Shown here piece after piece: positions 1 through 8,163 of a stretch of DNA of 41,808 bases; the stretch's first letter is position 1, and each line of letters opens with the position of its first letter. The notes below the pieces were generated by a model. It saw only the letters and a list, made by a program, of their open reading frames with translations. It searched no databases and was not told the origin of the DNA. Source of the stretch: Planctomycetota bacterium (GTDB lineage: Bacteria; Planctomycetota; JAFGQW01). Made by a program: the position numbers and the translations under genes. The stretch is from positions 1 through 41,808 of the forward strand of contig JAFGQW010000342.1 in assembly GCA_016935485.1 (NCBI GenBank), written 5' to 3'.

Positions 1-264
1 CATCTCTCCCGGCCGGACGGCGGGCCAGGGATGACGGGCCGGAAGGTCGGAGCCCGAACCGGGTGGTTTCGAAGAATCCGGGAGAATCCTGCGAGGGGCG
101 TCCCGGTGGATTCCCGCTGGGATGTCGATCGCCTGGATCGGGTGTACCGGCGGGCGCTCGGGAGGGATTCGTTCGGCGGGGCCGTGCGCAAGTTCGGCGA
201 TCTTGCACGCTGCGCGGACGCACACGACCGGCGGGCGCCGTCGCCGGCTGGATCGCGGGAAGGC

Positions 265-924
265 TCAGCTCGACGCGTCCGGGTCAGGATGGGCGCGCCA
301 CGCCAGCCGCTGGATGAGCGCGTGCAGGTAGGCGCGGATCTCGGCGGCGGTGGCGCCGCCGGGAATCGTGGCGCAATCGTCGATCCGGATCTGCGAGAGC
401 ACCCAGGCGAGTTGCGCTGGCGTGAGCCCGGTGTCCTTGGCCTGCGCGAACGGCAATGCCTCTTCCACGGAATGGCCCGCCTCTTCGAGAGCACGAACAT
501 CGACCAGATCGCGGAGCTCCGCCCGCGAGAGCAGCGCGCAGAGCTTGTTCGCCAGGATCTCGTCGGCCGCGTCCATGCGGATCCGCCCGACGGTCGGTTT
601 CTCCGGATGCCTCTGGGGGGACTCGTCGAGCACCAGATCCACGACGATGCTCTCGGCCGCGCGCCGCAGAAGACGGCGGCGAAAGCTAGGCGCCGTCTGG
701 ATCTTCTGGATCTTCGCGCCGAGCTCCGTGGCGACTTCCGCAAGGGCGGCATCGCCCGCATCCAGCATTGCGGCTGCCGTGGTGAAGAGATCGAGATCGC
801 TCGTCGTTCGGTGGCCCAGATGGAACCCTGCCAGGGCGGCGCCGCCGCTGAGAAAGAAGCGCGTCTCCCGGCGGAAGAACGCCTCGAGCACGTCGCGCTG
901 CAGCGCGGTGAGCTTACTGTCCAT
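265..924 (-). CDS. Nucleotidyltransferase of the AbiEii toxin class
   Basis: This 219-residue protein looks like a DUF1814/AbiEii nucleotidyltransferase, the toxin class of type IV toxin-antitoxin and abortive-infection pairs. The N-terminal third has the polymerase-beta-type core: a GGAALAGF glycine motif near residue 27, LGHR, then the DLD metal-binding pair at about 43-45. A further acidic strand (VVDLVLDE) supplies the probable third carboxylate. The start is the ATG at 924. The same frame stays open upstream, but that stretch overlaps the partner gene and has no protein character. It overlaps the upstream 100-residue gene by 11 bases, so the two are probably translationally coupled. Members of this family transfer nucleotides to RNA or protein targets. 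The target here cannot be read from sequence. An antitoxin role for the partner is inferred from gene order. Confidence 0.85.
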   Translation of the reverse strand: MDSKLTALQRDVLEAFFRRETRFFLSGGAALAGFHLGHRTTSDLDLFTTAAAMLDAGDAALAEVATELGAKIQKIQTAPSFRRRLLRRAAESIVVDLVLDESPQRHPEKPTVGRIRMDAADEILANKLCALLSRAELRDLVDVRALEEAGHSVEEALPFAQAKDTGLTPAQLAWVLSQIRIDDCATIPGGATAAEIRAYLHALIQRLAWRAHPDPDASS

Positions 925-1216
925 CCACGAGCCCTTCGGACCGCCACCGGCCGAGCAGGAACTCCCAGAAGGGTCGCCGCCGTCCCAGGTACGGGACGAG
1001 CTCGCTCCACCGGCGGGACACCTCGTCGGGGGTGACGAAGCGCCAGACGTCCGTGTCGCGCGCCTCCCGCAGGATCTTGCCCAGCAGACGCGACGTCTCT
1101 GCCGGCGAACCGGTCCGAAGCGCGGCCTTGACCTCTGCGACACTGCGGGGCTCGTCCCACAGGAAATACGGGATCGCCTGCGGATCGTCGAGGTCGGTGG
1201 AAAGAAGCACTCCCAT
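914..1216 (-). CDS. Small partner protein of the AbiEii-like nucleotidyltransferase
   Basis: A 100-residue soluble protein lies directly upstream of, and overlapping, the nucleotidyltransferase. The ATG at 1216 is preferred because AAGGAG lies 11 bases before it. An ATG at 1243 would put that ribosome binding site inside the gene. No catalytic motif is visible. The middle, around SRLLGKILREARDTDVW, looks like a compact helical domain, and the C-terminus is rich in Trp and Arg. From memory, small proteins of this type repeatedly precede AbiEii-like genes. Its position is that of an antitoxin or target adaptor, but it does not look like the winged-helix AbiEi antitoxin. It could also be a regulator binding the upstream palindromes. 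Confidence 0.7.
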   Translation of the reverse strand: MGVLLSTDLDDPQAIPYFLWDEPRSVAEVKAALRTGSPAETSRLLGKILREARDTDVWRFVTPDEVSRRWSELVPYLGRRRPFWEFLLGRWRSEGLVDGQ

Positions 1217-1426
1217 GATGATCGCCGCTCCTTCAAGGAGCATCGCTGATGCCCGGCGTCCCGTCAAGCGGACCGGCCGAGAGGCGCAGGTTCTCGTGGG
1301 ACCCGAGCTGGAACCGAGCGACCCGCCAGGCCGCGGGGGCGGGTTCGGAGGTTCTGCGGGAATCCGCCCGAGCCGCAGCGCGCTCGACCCGACCACAGGC
1401 ACCCATGCCGGATCGGACCGCTCGGA

Positions 1427-1473
1427 CCGGCAGTCTGCAATTGCAGACTCCGCGTGGCGCGATCGGAGCTGAC
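1427..1473. repeat. Direct repeat copy 1 containing a perfect 18-bp palindrome
   Basis: This 47-base segment recurs exactly 70 bases downstream (1497-1543) with five substitutions. At 1432-1449 it holds AGTCTGCAATTGCAGACT, which is identical to its own reverse complement. The site is about 220 bases upstream of the AbiEii-pair start at 1216. A perfect, uninterrupted palindrome with an AATT centre is the usual form of a dimeric repressor site. It could also be part of an interspersed repeat. Confidence 0.75.
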
Positions 1474-1496
1474 CGCCTGCAAGTGGACCTGCGAGT

Positions 1497-1543
1497 CCGG
1501 CAGTCTGTAATTACAGACTCCGCCTGGCGCGACCGGAGTTGAC
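1497..1543. repeat. Direct repeat copy 2 with a compensated palindrome
   Basis: The palindrome at 1502-1519 reads AGTCTGTAATTACAGACT. Compared with copy 1, the C/G pair flanking the AATT centre has become T/A on both arms, so perfect symmetry is kept despite two substitutions. The other three differences between the copies lie outside the palindrome. The tail of this copy (CGACCGGAGTT, from 1530) is also the first unit of the neighbouring 25-base array, so the two repeat types are joined. Confidence 0.75.
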
Positions 1544-1735
1544 GCGGGCGGGCAACGACCGGGGTTGATGCCGGGGGGCACGACCGGACTTGGTGCGGCC
1601 GGGAACGACCGGGGTTGCTGCAGCGGGGCACGACCGGGGTTGCTGCAGCGGGGCACGACCGGAGTTACCGCCGCCGCGGGCAGTACCGAACGTGGGAACG
1701 ACCGGGGTTGCTGCGGCCGGGAACGACCGCGGTCT
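1530..1735. repeat. Array of degenerate 25-base repeats
   Basis: Units beginning CGACCGG start at 1530, 1556, 1581, 1606, 1631, 1656, 1699 and 1724. The spacing is 25 bases except for one 26-base step and one 43-base step. A typical unit is CGACCGGGGTT, then GCTGCAGC, then GGGGCA. Units at 1606 and 1631 are identical and the others vary. There are no spacers, so it is not a CRISPR array, and 25 is not a multiple of three, so it does not encode a protein repeat. The rest of the gene-free stretch 1217-1823 shows only the paired palindromic repeats and no convincing gene. Confidence 0.8.
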
Positions 1736-1823
1736 TGCATGGGATCGGTGCCGGTGCGGGCTTTCCCGGCCGCGCCAATTGGGAGAGCCGAACCCGCGCG
1801 AGCTCCCGGCTCCTCCGGCGCCG

Positions 1824-2927
1824 CTACTTCGCCGGTCCCCAGACGAACTTCCCGCGCGTGTCGATGTAGCCGGATTCCTCCTCGAGCTCCACCGCAGCGA
1901 TCCCGTCAAGAAACGGCCCGGCCCGGGCGAACCGCGGCTCGACGACGTACTTGCCGGTCCGGTCGATGTAGCCCCACAGGCCCGTCTTCTGGTCCCCCGT
2001 CTGCACCGCCGCAAGCCCGGACGAGAACGGCGCCGCCGCCGCGAACCGCGGCTCGATCACGAGTTTGCCGGTCCGGTCCATGTAGCCCTGCTTGTCGCCG
2101 ACCGTCACGGAGGCGAGCCCCTCGCAGAACCACCCCGCCGACTCGAACTTCGGCTCGAGCACCCAGGCGCCCTTGCGGTCGATGTAGCCGTGCTTCTCGC
2201 CGCTCCGGGCGATGGACAGTCCATCGGAGAAGCCGTCGACCGCATCGAAGCGGAAGAGCTCCTTTCCTTCCTTGTCGATGCAGGCTTCCTTCCCCTCCGT
2301 CCGTACGATGGCCAGCCCCTCCTCGAACTCGCCTGCTGCATCGTACTGCGCCTTGATGACCATCTCGCCCTTGCCGTCGATGTAGCCCCACCAGCCGTCC
2401 TTCTTCACGCTGGCCAGCCCGCCGCGGAATCGCCCCGCATCCTCGTACGCGAGCGCGATCACCACGGCGCCCGCCTTGTTCACATATCCGTACCGATAGT
2501 CGATGCAGACGCGCGCGAGCCCCTCGGAGAAGCCGCGCACGGAGTCGTACTCCGGCGCGATCACCCTCTTCCCGGCCCGGTCGATGAACCCCCACTTGCT
2601 GCCGCCGCGGACGTAGACCGGCGCGAGGCCCTCCGCGAAGTCCCACGCATTGCCGTATTGCGGCTTCACGACGAAGGCGCCGGTCCGGTCGATGTAGCCG
2701 TGCTTGCCACCGACGCTCGCCCACGCGAGCCCCTCGCAGAATGACCCGACGCTGTCGAACTGCGGCCGGACGACCTCGGCGCCCTTCCGGTCGATGAAGC
2801 CCATCTTGCCGTCGCGCGAGATGGGAAAGAGCCGATCGGAGTCCTGCGCACCCAAACTCCCCGCGCTGGCGCCGGCGAGCGCGACGGCCAGGCACACGCA
2901 ACGCCACCAGGCCTTCCGCCGAATCAT
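1824..2927 (-). CDS. Secreted WG-repeat protein
   Basis: This 367-residue protein has a signal peptide (hydrophobic LAVALAGASAGS, probable cleavage after SLGA). About eleven repeats follow, with the pattern (W/Y)G(Y/F)IDR.G..V..P.(F/Y), F.(E/D)GLA.V. This is the WG/KWG beta-hairpin repeat family, expected to form an extended solenoid or propeller in the periplasm or outside the cell. There is no enzyme motif, and the family is thought to act in binding. The start is the ATG at 2927 with GAGGAG six bases upstream. The repeats fill the protein, with no separate domain at either end. It is monocistronic, with the repeat array downstream and the glycosidase-like gene upstream on the same strand. 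Confidence 0.9.
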   Translation of the reverse strand: MIRRKAWWRCVCLAVALAGASAGSLGAQDSDRLFPISRDGKMGFIDRKGAEVVRPQFDSVGSFCEGLAWASVGGKHGYIDRTGAFVVKPQYGNAWDFAEGLAPVYVRGGSKWGFIDRAGKRVIAPEYDSVRGFSEGLARVCIDYRYGYVNKAGAVVIALAYEDAGRFRGGLASVKKDGWWGYIDGKGEMVIKAQYDAAGEFEEGLAIVRTEGKEACIDKEGKELFRFDAVDGFSDGLSIARSGEKHGYIDRKGAWVLEPKFESAGWFCEGLASVTVGDKQGYMDRTGKLVIEPRFAAAAPFSSGLAAVQTGDQKTGLWGYIDRTGKYVVEPRFARAGPFLDGIAAVELEEESGYIDTRGKFVWGPAK

Positions 2928-3093
2928 GTTCGTCTCCTCGGAACTCGGGCGCGCTGACCCGGACTGCCCCTGGCAGACCGCACGGTCATCCCGCCCCCAG
3001 GGCAGAGGACTCTACCAGACGGAGGTCGCGCGACCAAGCGGTTGCGGTGTGGTCCGGGCCGTCCCGCTTCACCCGGGCGGTGTTCGTGGCGGT

Positions 3094-3113
3094 CCCGGCC
3101 GCATCCGGCCGGG
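3094..3113 (-). terminator. Hairpin just after the glycosidase-like gene
   Basis: CCCGGCCG and CGGCCGGG form an 8-bp perfect stem with a 4-base loop, three bases beyond the stop codon at 3116. There is no T-run, so it is either a terminator of the weak, T-less kind or an mRNA-protecting hairpin. Confidence 0.45.
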
Positions 3114-3115
3114 GT

Positions 3116-5635
3116 TCACGGCAGGTTGAAGCCGACCACGTCCTCGCCGGTGTTGCCGGCGGCGTCGGTGGCCACGGCCTTCAGGCGCAGCGGGGTCGGG
3201 CCGAGCGGAACCGCCGGCACGAGCGTGAAGCGCGCGCCCTTGCCGTCGGCGGTGGGGGTGAACCGGAACAGGCCGGCTCCCGGCGCGAGGAGCGACGTGA
3301 TCTCGAAGAAGCCGGCGCCGAGATCGAGCAGCAGCTTGGTGTGCGCGAGATCGAGGAAGCCGTCGGGATCCGTGAACTCGACGGCAAGCCCGGCGGGGAT
3401 CGCCGGTCCGGCAGGAGCGAGGACGGCCGCCGCGGGAATCCGGCTCGGGCCACCCTCGATCCGCAGGTTGTCGAATCGTGTGGTTCCGGCGAGCGCGACG
3501 AGCGCGAGCGCGCCGGGCTCGAACGGCGCCCCCGGATCGACCGTGTCGATCACCTTCTTGCCGTCCACCCGGGCCACGATGCGGTTGCCCTCGACGGTGG
3601 TGCGCACCCGGATGGCAGCCGCCGTCACGGCCGCCTGGCCGCAGGCGAGCTGGATCGGCGGGGTGCCGGCCTGCACTCGGTCCAGCGCGACGTTCCCAGC
3701 GCCGTCCACCCACAGCGAGTAGCCGTCGGACCACGCCTGGCGCGCGTCGGCCATCCGGAAGCGGAAGGCGGCTCGGGAACCGGCTGACAGATCCAGCTCG
3801 TGGGTGAACTCGAAGTCGGCGAACCTCAGGTCGAGCCACGCATGGCGCGCGTCGTTCGCCGGCACCGTCGCCTCCCAGATCCGATCGGTGCCGCTTCCCT
3901 GGCGCAGCCGCACCTGCCAGGCCTGCGGATCCCCCGCGATCCACGGCCCCGGCGAGCCGTCGTCGAACGTGGTGGCCCGCACCGGTCCGCTCCGCACGTG
4001 GTCGAACGCGCCCGCGGCCTGCTCGGTCACGAGCAGCAGGTTGCGGCCGGCGAGCGGCGTCGGGTCCGGCTCGTCGAACACGCGGCTGCCGTTCACGAAG
4101 ACCTGCACCCGACCGCCCTCGATCTGCAGCCGGTAGCGGTCGGCGGCGTTCTTCGCGAGCACGACAGGCGCGGGGCCGAGGCTGCCGCCGAGCTGGTCCA
4201 GCGCCACCGCGCTCTTCCCGATTCGCAGGCGATACGCGGGTCCCGCGGGCGTCGGCGCGCCGAGCTGCACCGCCAGGCGTCCGGCCGCTCCGGGTTCCGC
4301 GAGGAATGCGGCATCCAAGGCGACCTCCATGTCGCCGCCGTCGATCACCAGGCGGGCGAACCCACTACCGAGGTGCGCTTCGGTCTGTTCCAGCCGGCCG
4401 CCTGCGATTGCCCAGGCACCGCCGAGATGGCGCTCGATGCCCGACGCCAGGCCGTTCTCGAAGTCGTGCCAGTGCGCCAGTGATCCCCGCTTCTGCTGGG
4501 CGGCGATCTCGGCGAAGATCCAGTGCACCGAGCCCTCGCCAGCGCCGGACGACGCCTCGGGTTGCGTTCCCTCCGGTCCCACGAACGCGTTGGGGATCGT
4601 TCCCGCAGGTGGGATGAACTGCTGGCGCGACGAGAAGACGTTGGCGTAGGTGCCCATCTGTCGGAGCCGCCGGAGATCCGCGAGGTAGCGATCGACGGCA
4701 CTCGCCGTGAAATGGCCGTAGGTGAGCTGGCCGGTGACCGGATCCTTCTGCGGGTAGCGCTCGGAGCCGAGGTGGGAGTCGAACTCGTTGTTCACACAGG
4801 GCTTCGAGCTCGGGTCGCGCGGCTTCGAGCCGACCCTGTAGCTCGAGGGGTTGAGTGGGTCGCTCACCTGGTTGTGGCCGAGGATTATCCCCGACTCCAC
4901 CCAGGACAGCCCGAACCGGGTGACATGAAAGCCCTCCGGCGCGGCGAGGCCGCCGACCGGACTGAGGCCGGCCACGACGTCCGGCATCACGCCGTACACC
5001 GCGTGCAGCATCGCGAGCGCGCCGTCGAGGGTGGTAAAGAGCGGCCGCTTCACCCCGGGCTGGCCCGGCACCTCGTACGCGCTGTGGCCGAACTCGTTCA
5101 CGACATCGAGCACGAAGTTGTGGTGGCCGGTGTTCCGCAGCCACTCGGTCACACGCCGGGTGCAGGCGAGCGCGCTGGCGTCGTCCGGCACCTCCTCGTC
5201 CCGGAGGCAGTACCAGTACTGGATCATGAGCACCATGCCGCGGCGATCGGTCTCGGCGAGCAGCCGAAGGAGGCTCGGCCACACCACGCTCGTGAGATCC
5301 AGCGTGCCGTCGGCGTGATAGACCCTGGGGAAGAGGTGGTTCTTCCCGGTCTGGAGGTTTCCGCCCTGGATACCCACCACCACGGTGTTCACTCCGTAGC
5401 GCAGGTAGTCGTCGAGGTTTTCCACGACGGCGTCGGTGAACCGGGGATCGAAGAGCGCATTGGCGATTCGCGTCACCCACATCTCGAAGGGACGACTGTG
5501 CCCGCGGTCTTGTTCCTCAAGGAAAAAGCGGTCGCGGACCGTCGAGATGCGGTGGCGCGGCTGCGCCGGCGCCGTGGCGGCGCCCGCAAGCACTGCGACC
5601 GCCAGCGCGGCGGCGAGGCGACGAGGAGGCGTCAA
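3116..5635 (-). CDS. Secreted glycoside-hydrolase-like protein with lectin-like and Ig-like domains
   Basis: This protein has 839 residues if it starts at the TTG at 5635, which has GGAAGG nine bases upstream and leads straight into a clean signal peptide (AALAVAVLAGAATAPA). An ATG at 5827 in the same frame would add 64 residues of no protein character. Residues of about 30-410 look like a TIM-barrel glycosidase: VVNEFGH (Glu about 181) and CVNNEFD (Glu about 284) match the acid/base and nucleophile positions of clan-A-like enzymes. Two concanavalin-like segments follow (from FENGLASG and from TTFDDGSPG). They resemble the DUF1080/LamG fold, and a C-terminal Ig-like domain ends the protein. 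The substrate is not identifiable. It lies divergent from a sugar-binding lipoprotein, which suggests extracellular polysaccharide use. The family call is by motif, not by alignment. Confidence 0.75.
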   Translation of the reverse strand: MTPPRRLAAALAVAVLAGAATAPAQPRHRISTVRDRFFLEEQDRGHSRPFEMWVTRIANALFDPRFTDAVVENLDDYLRYGVNTVVVGIQGGNLQTGKNHLFPRVYHADGTLDLTSVVWPSLLRLLAETDRRGMVLMIQYWYCLRDEEVPDDASALACTRRVTEWLRNTGHHNFVLDVVNEFGHSAYEVPGQPGVKRPLFTTLDGALAMLHAVYGVMPDVVAGLSPVGGLAAPEGFHVTRFGLSWVESGIILGHNQVSDPLNPSSYRVGSKPRDPSSKPCVNNEFDSHLGSERYPQKDPVTGQLTYGHFTASAVDRYLADLRRLRQMGTYANVFSSRQQFIPPAGTIPNAFVGPEGTQPEASSGAGEGSVHWIFAEIAAQQKRGSLAHWHDFENGLASGIERHLGGAWAIAGGRLEQTEAHLGSGFARLVIDGGDMEVALDAAFLAEPGAAGRLAVQLGAPTPAGPAYRLRIGKSAVALDQLGGSLGPAPVVLAKNAADRYRLQIEGGRVQVFVNGSRVFDEPDPTPLAGRNLLLVTEQAAGAFDHVRSGPVRATTFDDGSPGPWIAGDPQAWQVRLRQGSGTDRIWEATVPANDARHAWLDLRFADFEFTHELDLSAGSRAAFRFRMADARQAWSDGYSLWVDGAGNVALDRVQAGTPPIQLACGQAAVTAAAIRVRTTVEGNRIVARVDGKKVIDTVDPGAPFEPGALALVALAGTTRFDNLRIEGGPSRIPAAAVLAPAGPAIPAGLAVEFTDPDGFLDLAHTKLLLDLGAGFFEITSLLAPGAGLFRFTPTADGKGARFTLVPAVPLGPTPLRLKAVATDAAGNTGEDVVGFNLP

Positions 5636-5999
5636 GGCTCGGTCCCTTCCCGCCCGTCGGCCGACATGGCCAGTTGCCCAGGCGCTCGTCAGGATGACCT
5701 GAGGCCGGCGGCAAACCGCGGACCTCGGGGCAGCCTCCGGCGAACCGGCCACGCGAGCGGTCCTGTGTAGCCGTTGGAGTGTATTATTCTGCACGATCGG
5801 CATCCCAACGCAAGAACGAATCTCCATTTCTGATCAAGATGCTAGTCCAAAAGAGTCAGCAACCGACACAATGAACCAGATCGCTAGTTACGAAAGATGC
5901 ACCTGACAGCGCCTGCGAGACGTGGTAATCTCGCGGGCGGTGCCCTCGGTCCGGAAGGCGGCCGGGGGCAGGATCGGGCGTCATGAGGAGGCGCTTGTC
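5636..5999. promoter_or_regulatory. Divergent intergenic region, glycosidase / sugar-binding protein
   Basis: This 364-base gap between two divergent genes has no convincing coding frame. It must hold both 5' signals. An AT-rich block on the minus strand (GAATAATAC, near 5781-5790) is a possible -10 region for the glycosidase. At 5915-5934 GCGAGA and TCTCGC can pair in front of the binding-protein gene. Neither is strong enough to call a promoter or operator. Confidence 0.35.
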
Positions 6000-6941
6000 G
6001 TGCCGTATCCTCGGATCCTCCTCGTCCTGGCCGGGTTGTGGGTCTCGGCGTGCGGCGGCGAGCCGCAGCCATCCGGGCCACGGCGGTTCGTGATCGGGTT
6101 CTCCCAGTGCACGGTGACCGAGCCGTGGCGCGTGCTCTTCAACGAGAAGCTCGAGCAAGCTTCACGACGACACCCGGACGTGGAGCTCCGGATCCTGAAC
6201 GCCAGCGACCGCACCGAGGAGCAGGTGGCGCAGATGAAAGCGTTCATCCGCCAGAAGGTCGACGCCATCCTGATCAGCCCCAAGGAGGCGGCGGGCCTCA
6301 CGCGTGTGGTCCGGGAGGCGACGGAGGCGGGCATTCCGGTCGTGGTGCTGGATCGCGACGTCCACTGGGACGGCTACGCTGCGTTCGTCGGCGGGGACAA
6401 CCTGGAGATCGGCCGCGCGGCCGGCCGTCACGCGGTCAAGCTCCTCGGCGGCGCCGGTCGTGCCCGGGGCGTCGTCTACGAGATCTGCGGCGGGCTCGCT
6501 TCCACCCCGGCGCAGCAGCGGCGCGACGGCTTCCACGAGATCGTGGAGCGCGAGCCCGGCATCGTCTTGAAGGGCGGGCTGGACGGCGACTGGAAGAAGG
6601 ACCGGGCGCACAACCTCTTCCAGGATGCGCTCAAGACGCTTCCGGTCGTGGACATCGTCTATGCGCACAACGATCCGATGGCGCACGGCGCGTTCCTGGC
6701 GGCGCGCACGGCCGGTCGTGAGAAGGCGATCCGGTTCCTGGGGATCGACGGCATTCCCGGGGAAGGCTGCACCTGGGTGAAGAAGGGCGAGCTCACCGCC
6801 ACGTTTCTCTATCCCACGCCCGGCGAGCAGGGGCTGGAGCTCGCGCTCGGACTCCTCCAGGGCAGGCCGCCGGCCGCCAAGCGCGTGTCGCTTCCGACCG
6901 CGACGATCACCGCCGAGAACGTGGACGACTATCTGCCGTAG
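6000..6941 (+). CDS. Sugar ABC transporter substrate-binding lipoprotein (RbsB-like)
   Basis: This 313-residue protein begins at the GTG at 6000, with GAGGAG nine bases upstream. Starts further 5' would place charged residues before the signal sequence. The N-terminus (ILLVLAGLWVSAC) ends in a lipobox, so the protein should be a lipid-anchored periplasmic receptor. The rest matches the periplasmic-binding-protein type I fold (Peripla_BP_4) of ribose/xylose/galactose receptors: FVIGFSQCTVTEPWR, QKVDAILISPKEA, GIPVVVLDRDV, YAHNDPMAHGA and FLGIDGIPGEG are the usual strand and ligand-loop positions. The permease and ATPase face it convergently, 31 bases away, so the transporter is split over two transcripts. 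The sugar is not predictable, but the neighbouring glycosidase suggests a breakdown product. Confidence 0.9.
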   Translation: MPYPRILLVLAGLWVSACGGEPQPSGPRRFVIGFSQCTVTEPWRVLFNEKLEQASRRHPDVELRILNASDRTEEQVAQMKAFIRQKVDAILISPKEAAGLTRVVREATEAGIPVVVLDRDVHWDGYAAFVGGDNLEIGRAAGRHAVKLLGGAGRARGVVYEICGGLASTPAQQRRDGFHEIVEREPGIVLKGGLDGDWKKDRAHNLFQDALKTLPVVDIVYAHNDPMAHGAFLAARTAGREKAIRFLGIDGIPGEGCTWVKKGELTATFLYPTPGEQGLELALGLLQGRPPAAKRVSLPTATITAENVDDYLP

Positions 6942-6972
6942 CGCGGGCGTCGCGTCGCCGCGTTTGCCGCCG

Positions 6973-8163
6973 CTACCGCGGCCGGCGGCGCCGCCAGCCC
7001 AGCCGCGTTCCCTCCTGGAGCAGCACCGCGCCCACGATGATGACGCCCTTCACGATGTCCTGCGAATCGCTCGGCACGTTCTTGAGATTGAGGAAGTTCG
7101 AGAGGTAGCCGAAGATCAGCACGCCCACCAGCGTGCCCATGATGCGCCCCCGTCCGCCGCGGAGACTCGTGCCGCCGATCACGACCGCGGCAATGGCATC
7201 GAGCTCCTTCATCATGCCGGCGTCGGGCTTTCCCTGCGTGTACTGCGCGCCGTAGAGCACCGCGGCCAGCCCGGCGAGGAATCCCGCGATGGCATAGACG
7301 GCGAGCTTCACCCGGTCGACCTGGATGCCGGACAGGCGGGCGGTCTCCTCGTTGCCGCCGACGGCGTACACGTGGCGCCCGAAGCGGGTGCGCACGAGGA
7401 CGAACGCGGCGAGCGCGACCGCGCCGAGGAAGAACAGCGCCGGCACGGGCACCAGCGGGTGGCCGAAAAACTGCAGGTTCGTGGCGAGCAGCTCGAAGCC
7501 GGCCGGCGCGTGCGCGGCGCTGCCCTCGGTGTAGATCGCGTGGATCTGCCCGCCCTTGCCGGCGACGAACTTGGCGAGCCCCACGGCGGAGATCATCATC
7601 GCGAGCGTGACGATGAAGGGCTGCAGGCGGCCGCGCGCGATCACGAAGCCGTTCACGAGCCCGAGCACCATGCCGACCGGCGGGACCGCGAGGAGCACGA
7701 GGAGGACCGAGAAGCCGGAGGCGGCTTGAAGGGCGCCCGCGCCGCCGAGGAGCACCGCCCCGGCCGCCGCCGCGGCGCCGGTCGCGACCGCGCTGCGCTT
7801 GCCGGCTGCCGCCAGCAGCCATCGCATGAGGCCGCCGCCGGCGACGGCGCCGAACACCGCCATGGCCGGCACGGCCAGCGTATGGGCGCGCGTCCACTCG
7901 CGCTCCATCAGCAGCATGGCGCACACGACGGAGCAGAGCGAAAGCAGGCTCCCGACCGACAGATCGATGCCGGCCGTGAGGATGACGAGCGTCATGCCGA
8001 CCGCGAGGATGCCGTTCAGCGAGACCTGCCACAGCACGTCGCGCTGGTTCGCGACGGTGAGGAACTCCTCGCTCAGCACGCAGCCGGTCAGGAAGACGGC
8101 CGCGAGCCCGAGGTAGAGCGCGCTGCCCCGCAGCACCCGGCCGGCCGCGCCCCGGTCACGCAT
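6973..8163 (-). CDS. Sugar ABC transporter permease (RbsC-like)
   Basis: This 396-residue polytopic membrane protein belongs to the ribose/xylose-type permease family (BPD_transp_2). Recognisable features are NGILAVGMTLVILTAGIDLSVGS, which is the hallmark motif of this family, GLVNGFVIARGRLQPFIVTLAMM, and VYAVGGNEETARLSGI with AVVIGGTSLRGGRG near the C-terminus. An Ala/Gly-rich stretch of about residues 105-155 makes it longer than the usual 320-340 residues. That matches XylH-like members, which have extra membrane segments. Its ATG overlaps the ATPase stop by eight bases, so the two subunits are translationally coupled. The short C-terminal tail is Arg-rich. Confidence 0.93.
   Translation of the reverse strand: MRDRGAAGRVLRGSALYLGLAAVFLTGCVLSEEFLTVANQRDVLWQVSLNGILAVGMTLVILTAGIDLSVGSLLSLCSVVCAMLLMEREWTRAHTLAVPAMAVFGAVAGGGLMRWLLAAAGKRSAVATGAAAAAGAVLLGGAGALQAASGFSVLLVLLAVPPVGMVLGLVNGFVIARGRLQPFIVTLAMMISAVGLAKFVAGKGGQIHAIYTEGSAAHAPAGFELLATNLQFFGHPLVPVPALFFLGAVALAAFVLVRTRFGRHVYAVGGNEETARLSGIQVDRVKLAVYAIAGFLAGLAAVLYGAQYTQGKPDAGMMKELDAIAAVVIGGTSLRGGRGRIMGTLVGVLIFGYLSNFLNLKNVPSDSQDIVKGVIIVGAVLLQEGTRLGWRRRRPR

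Noticed and set aside
1-264. Open plus-strand frame at the left edge
   Set aside because: It continues as antisense through the nucleotidyltransferase gene and shows no domain. Too little sequence precedes it to judge a real gene end.
1530-1735. Possible CRISPR array
   Set aside because: The 25-base units are back to back without unique spacers and vary in sequence. No cas gene is nearby.
5636-5827. Longer N-terminus of the glycosidase-like protein from an ATG at 5827
   Set aside because: The added 64 residues have no protein character and would bury the signal peptide. The TTG at 5635 has a good ribosome binding site.
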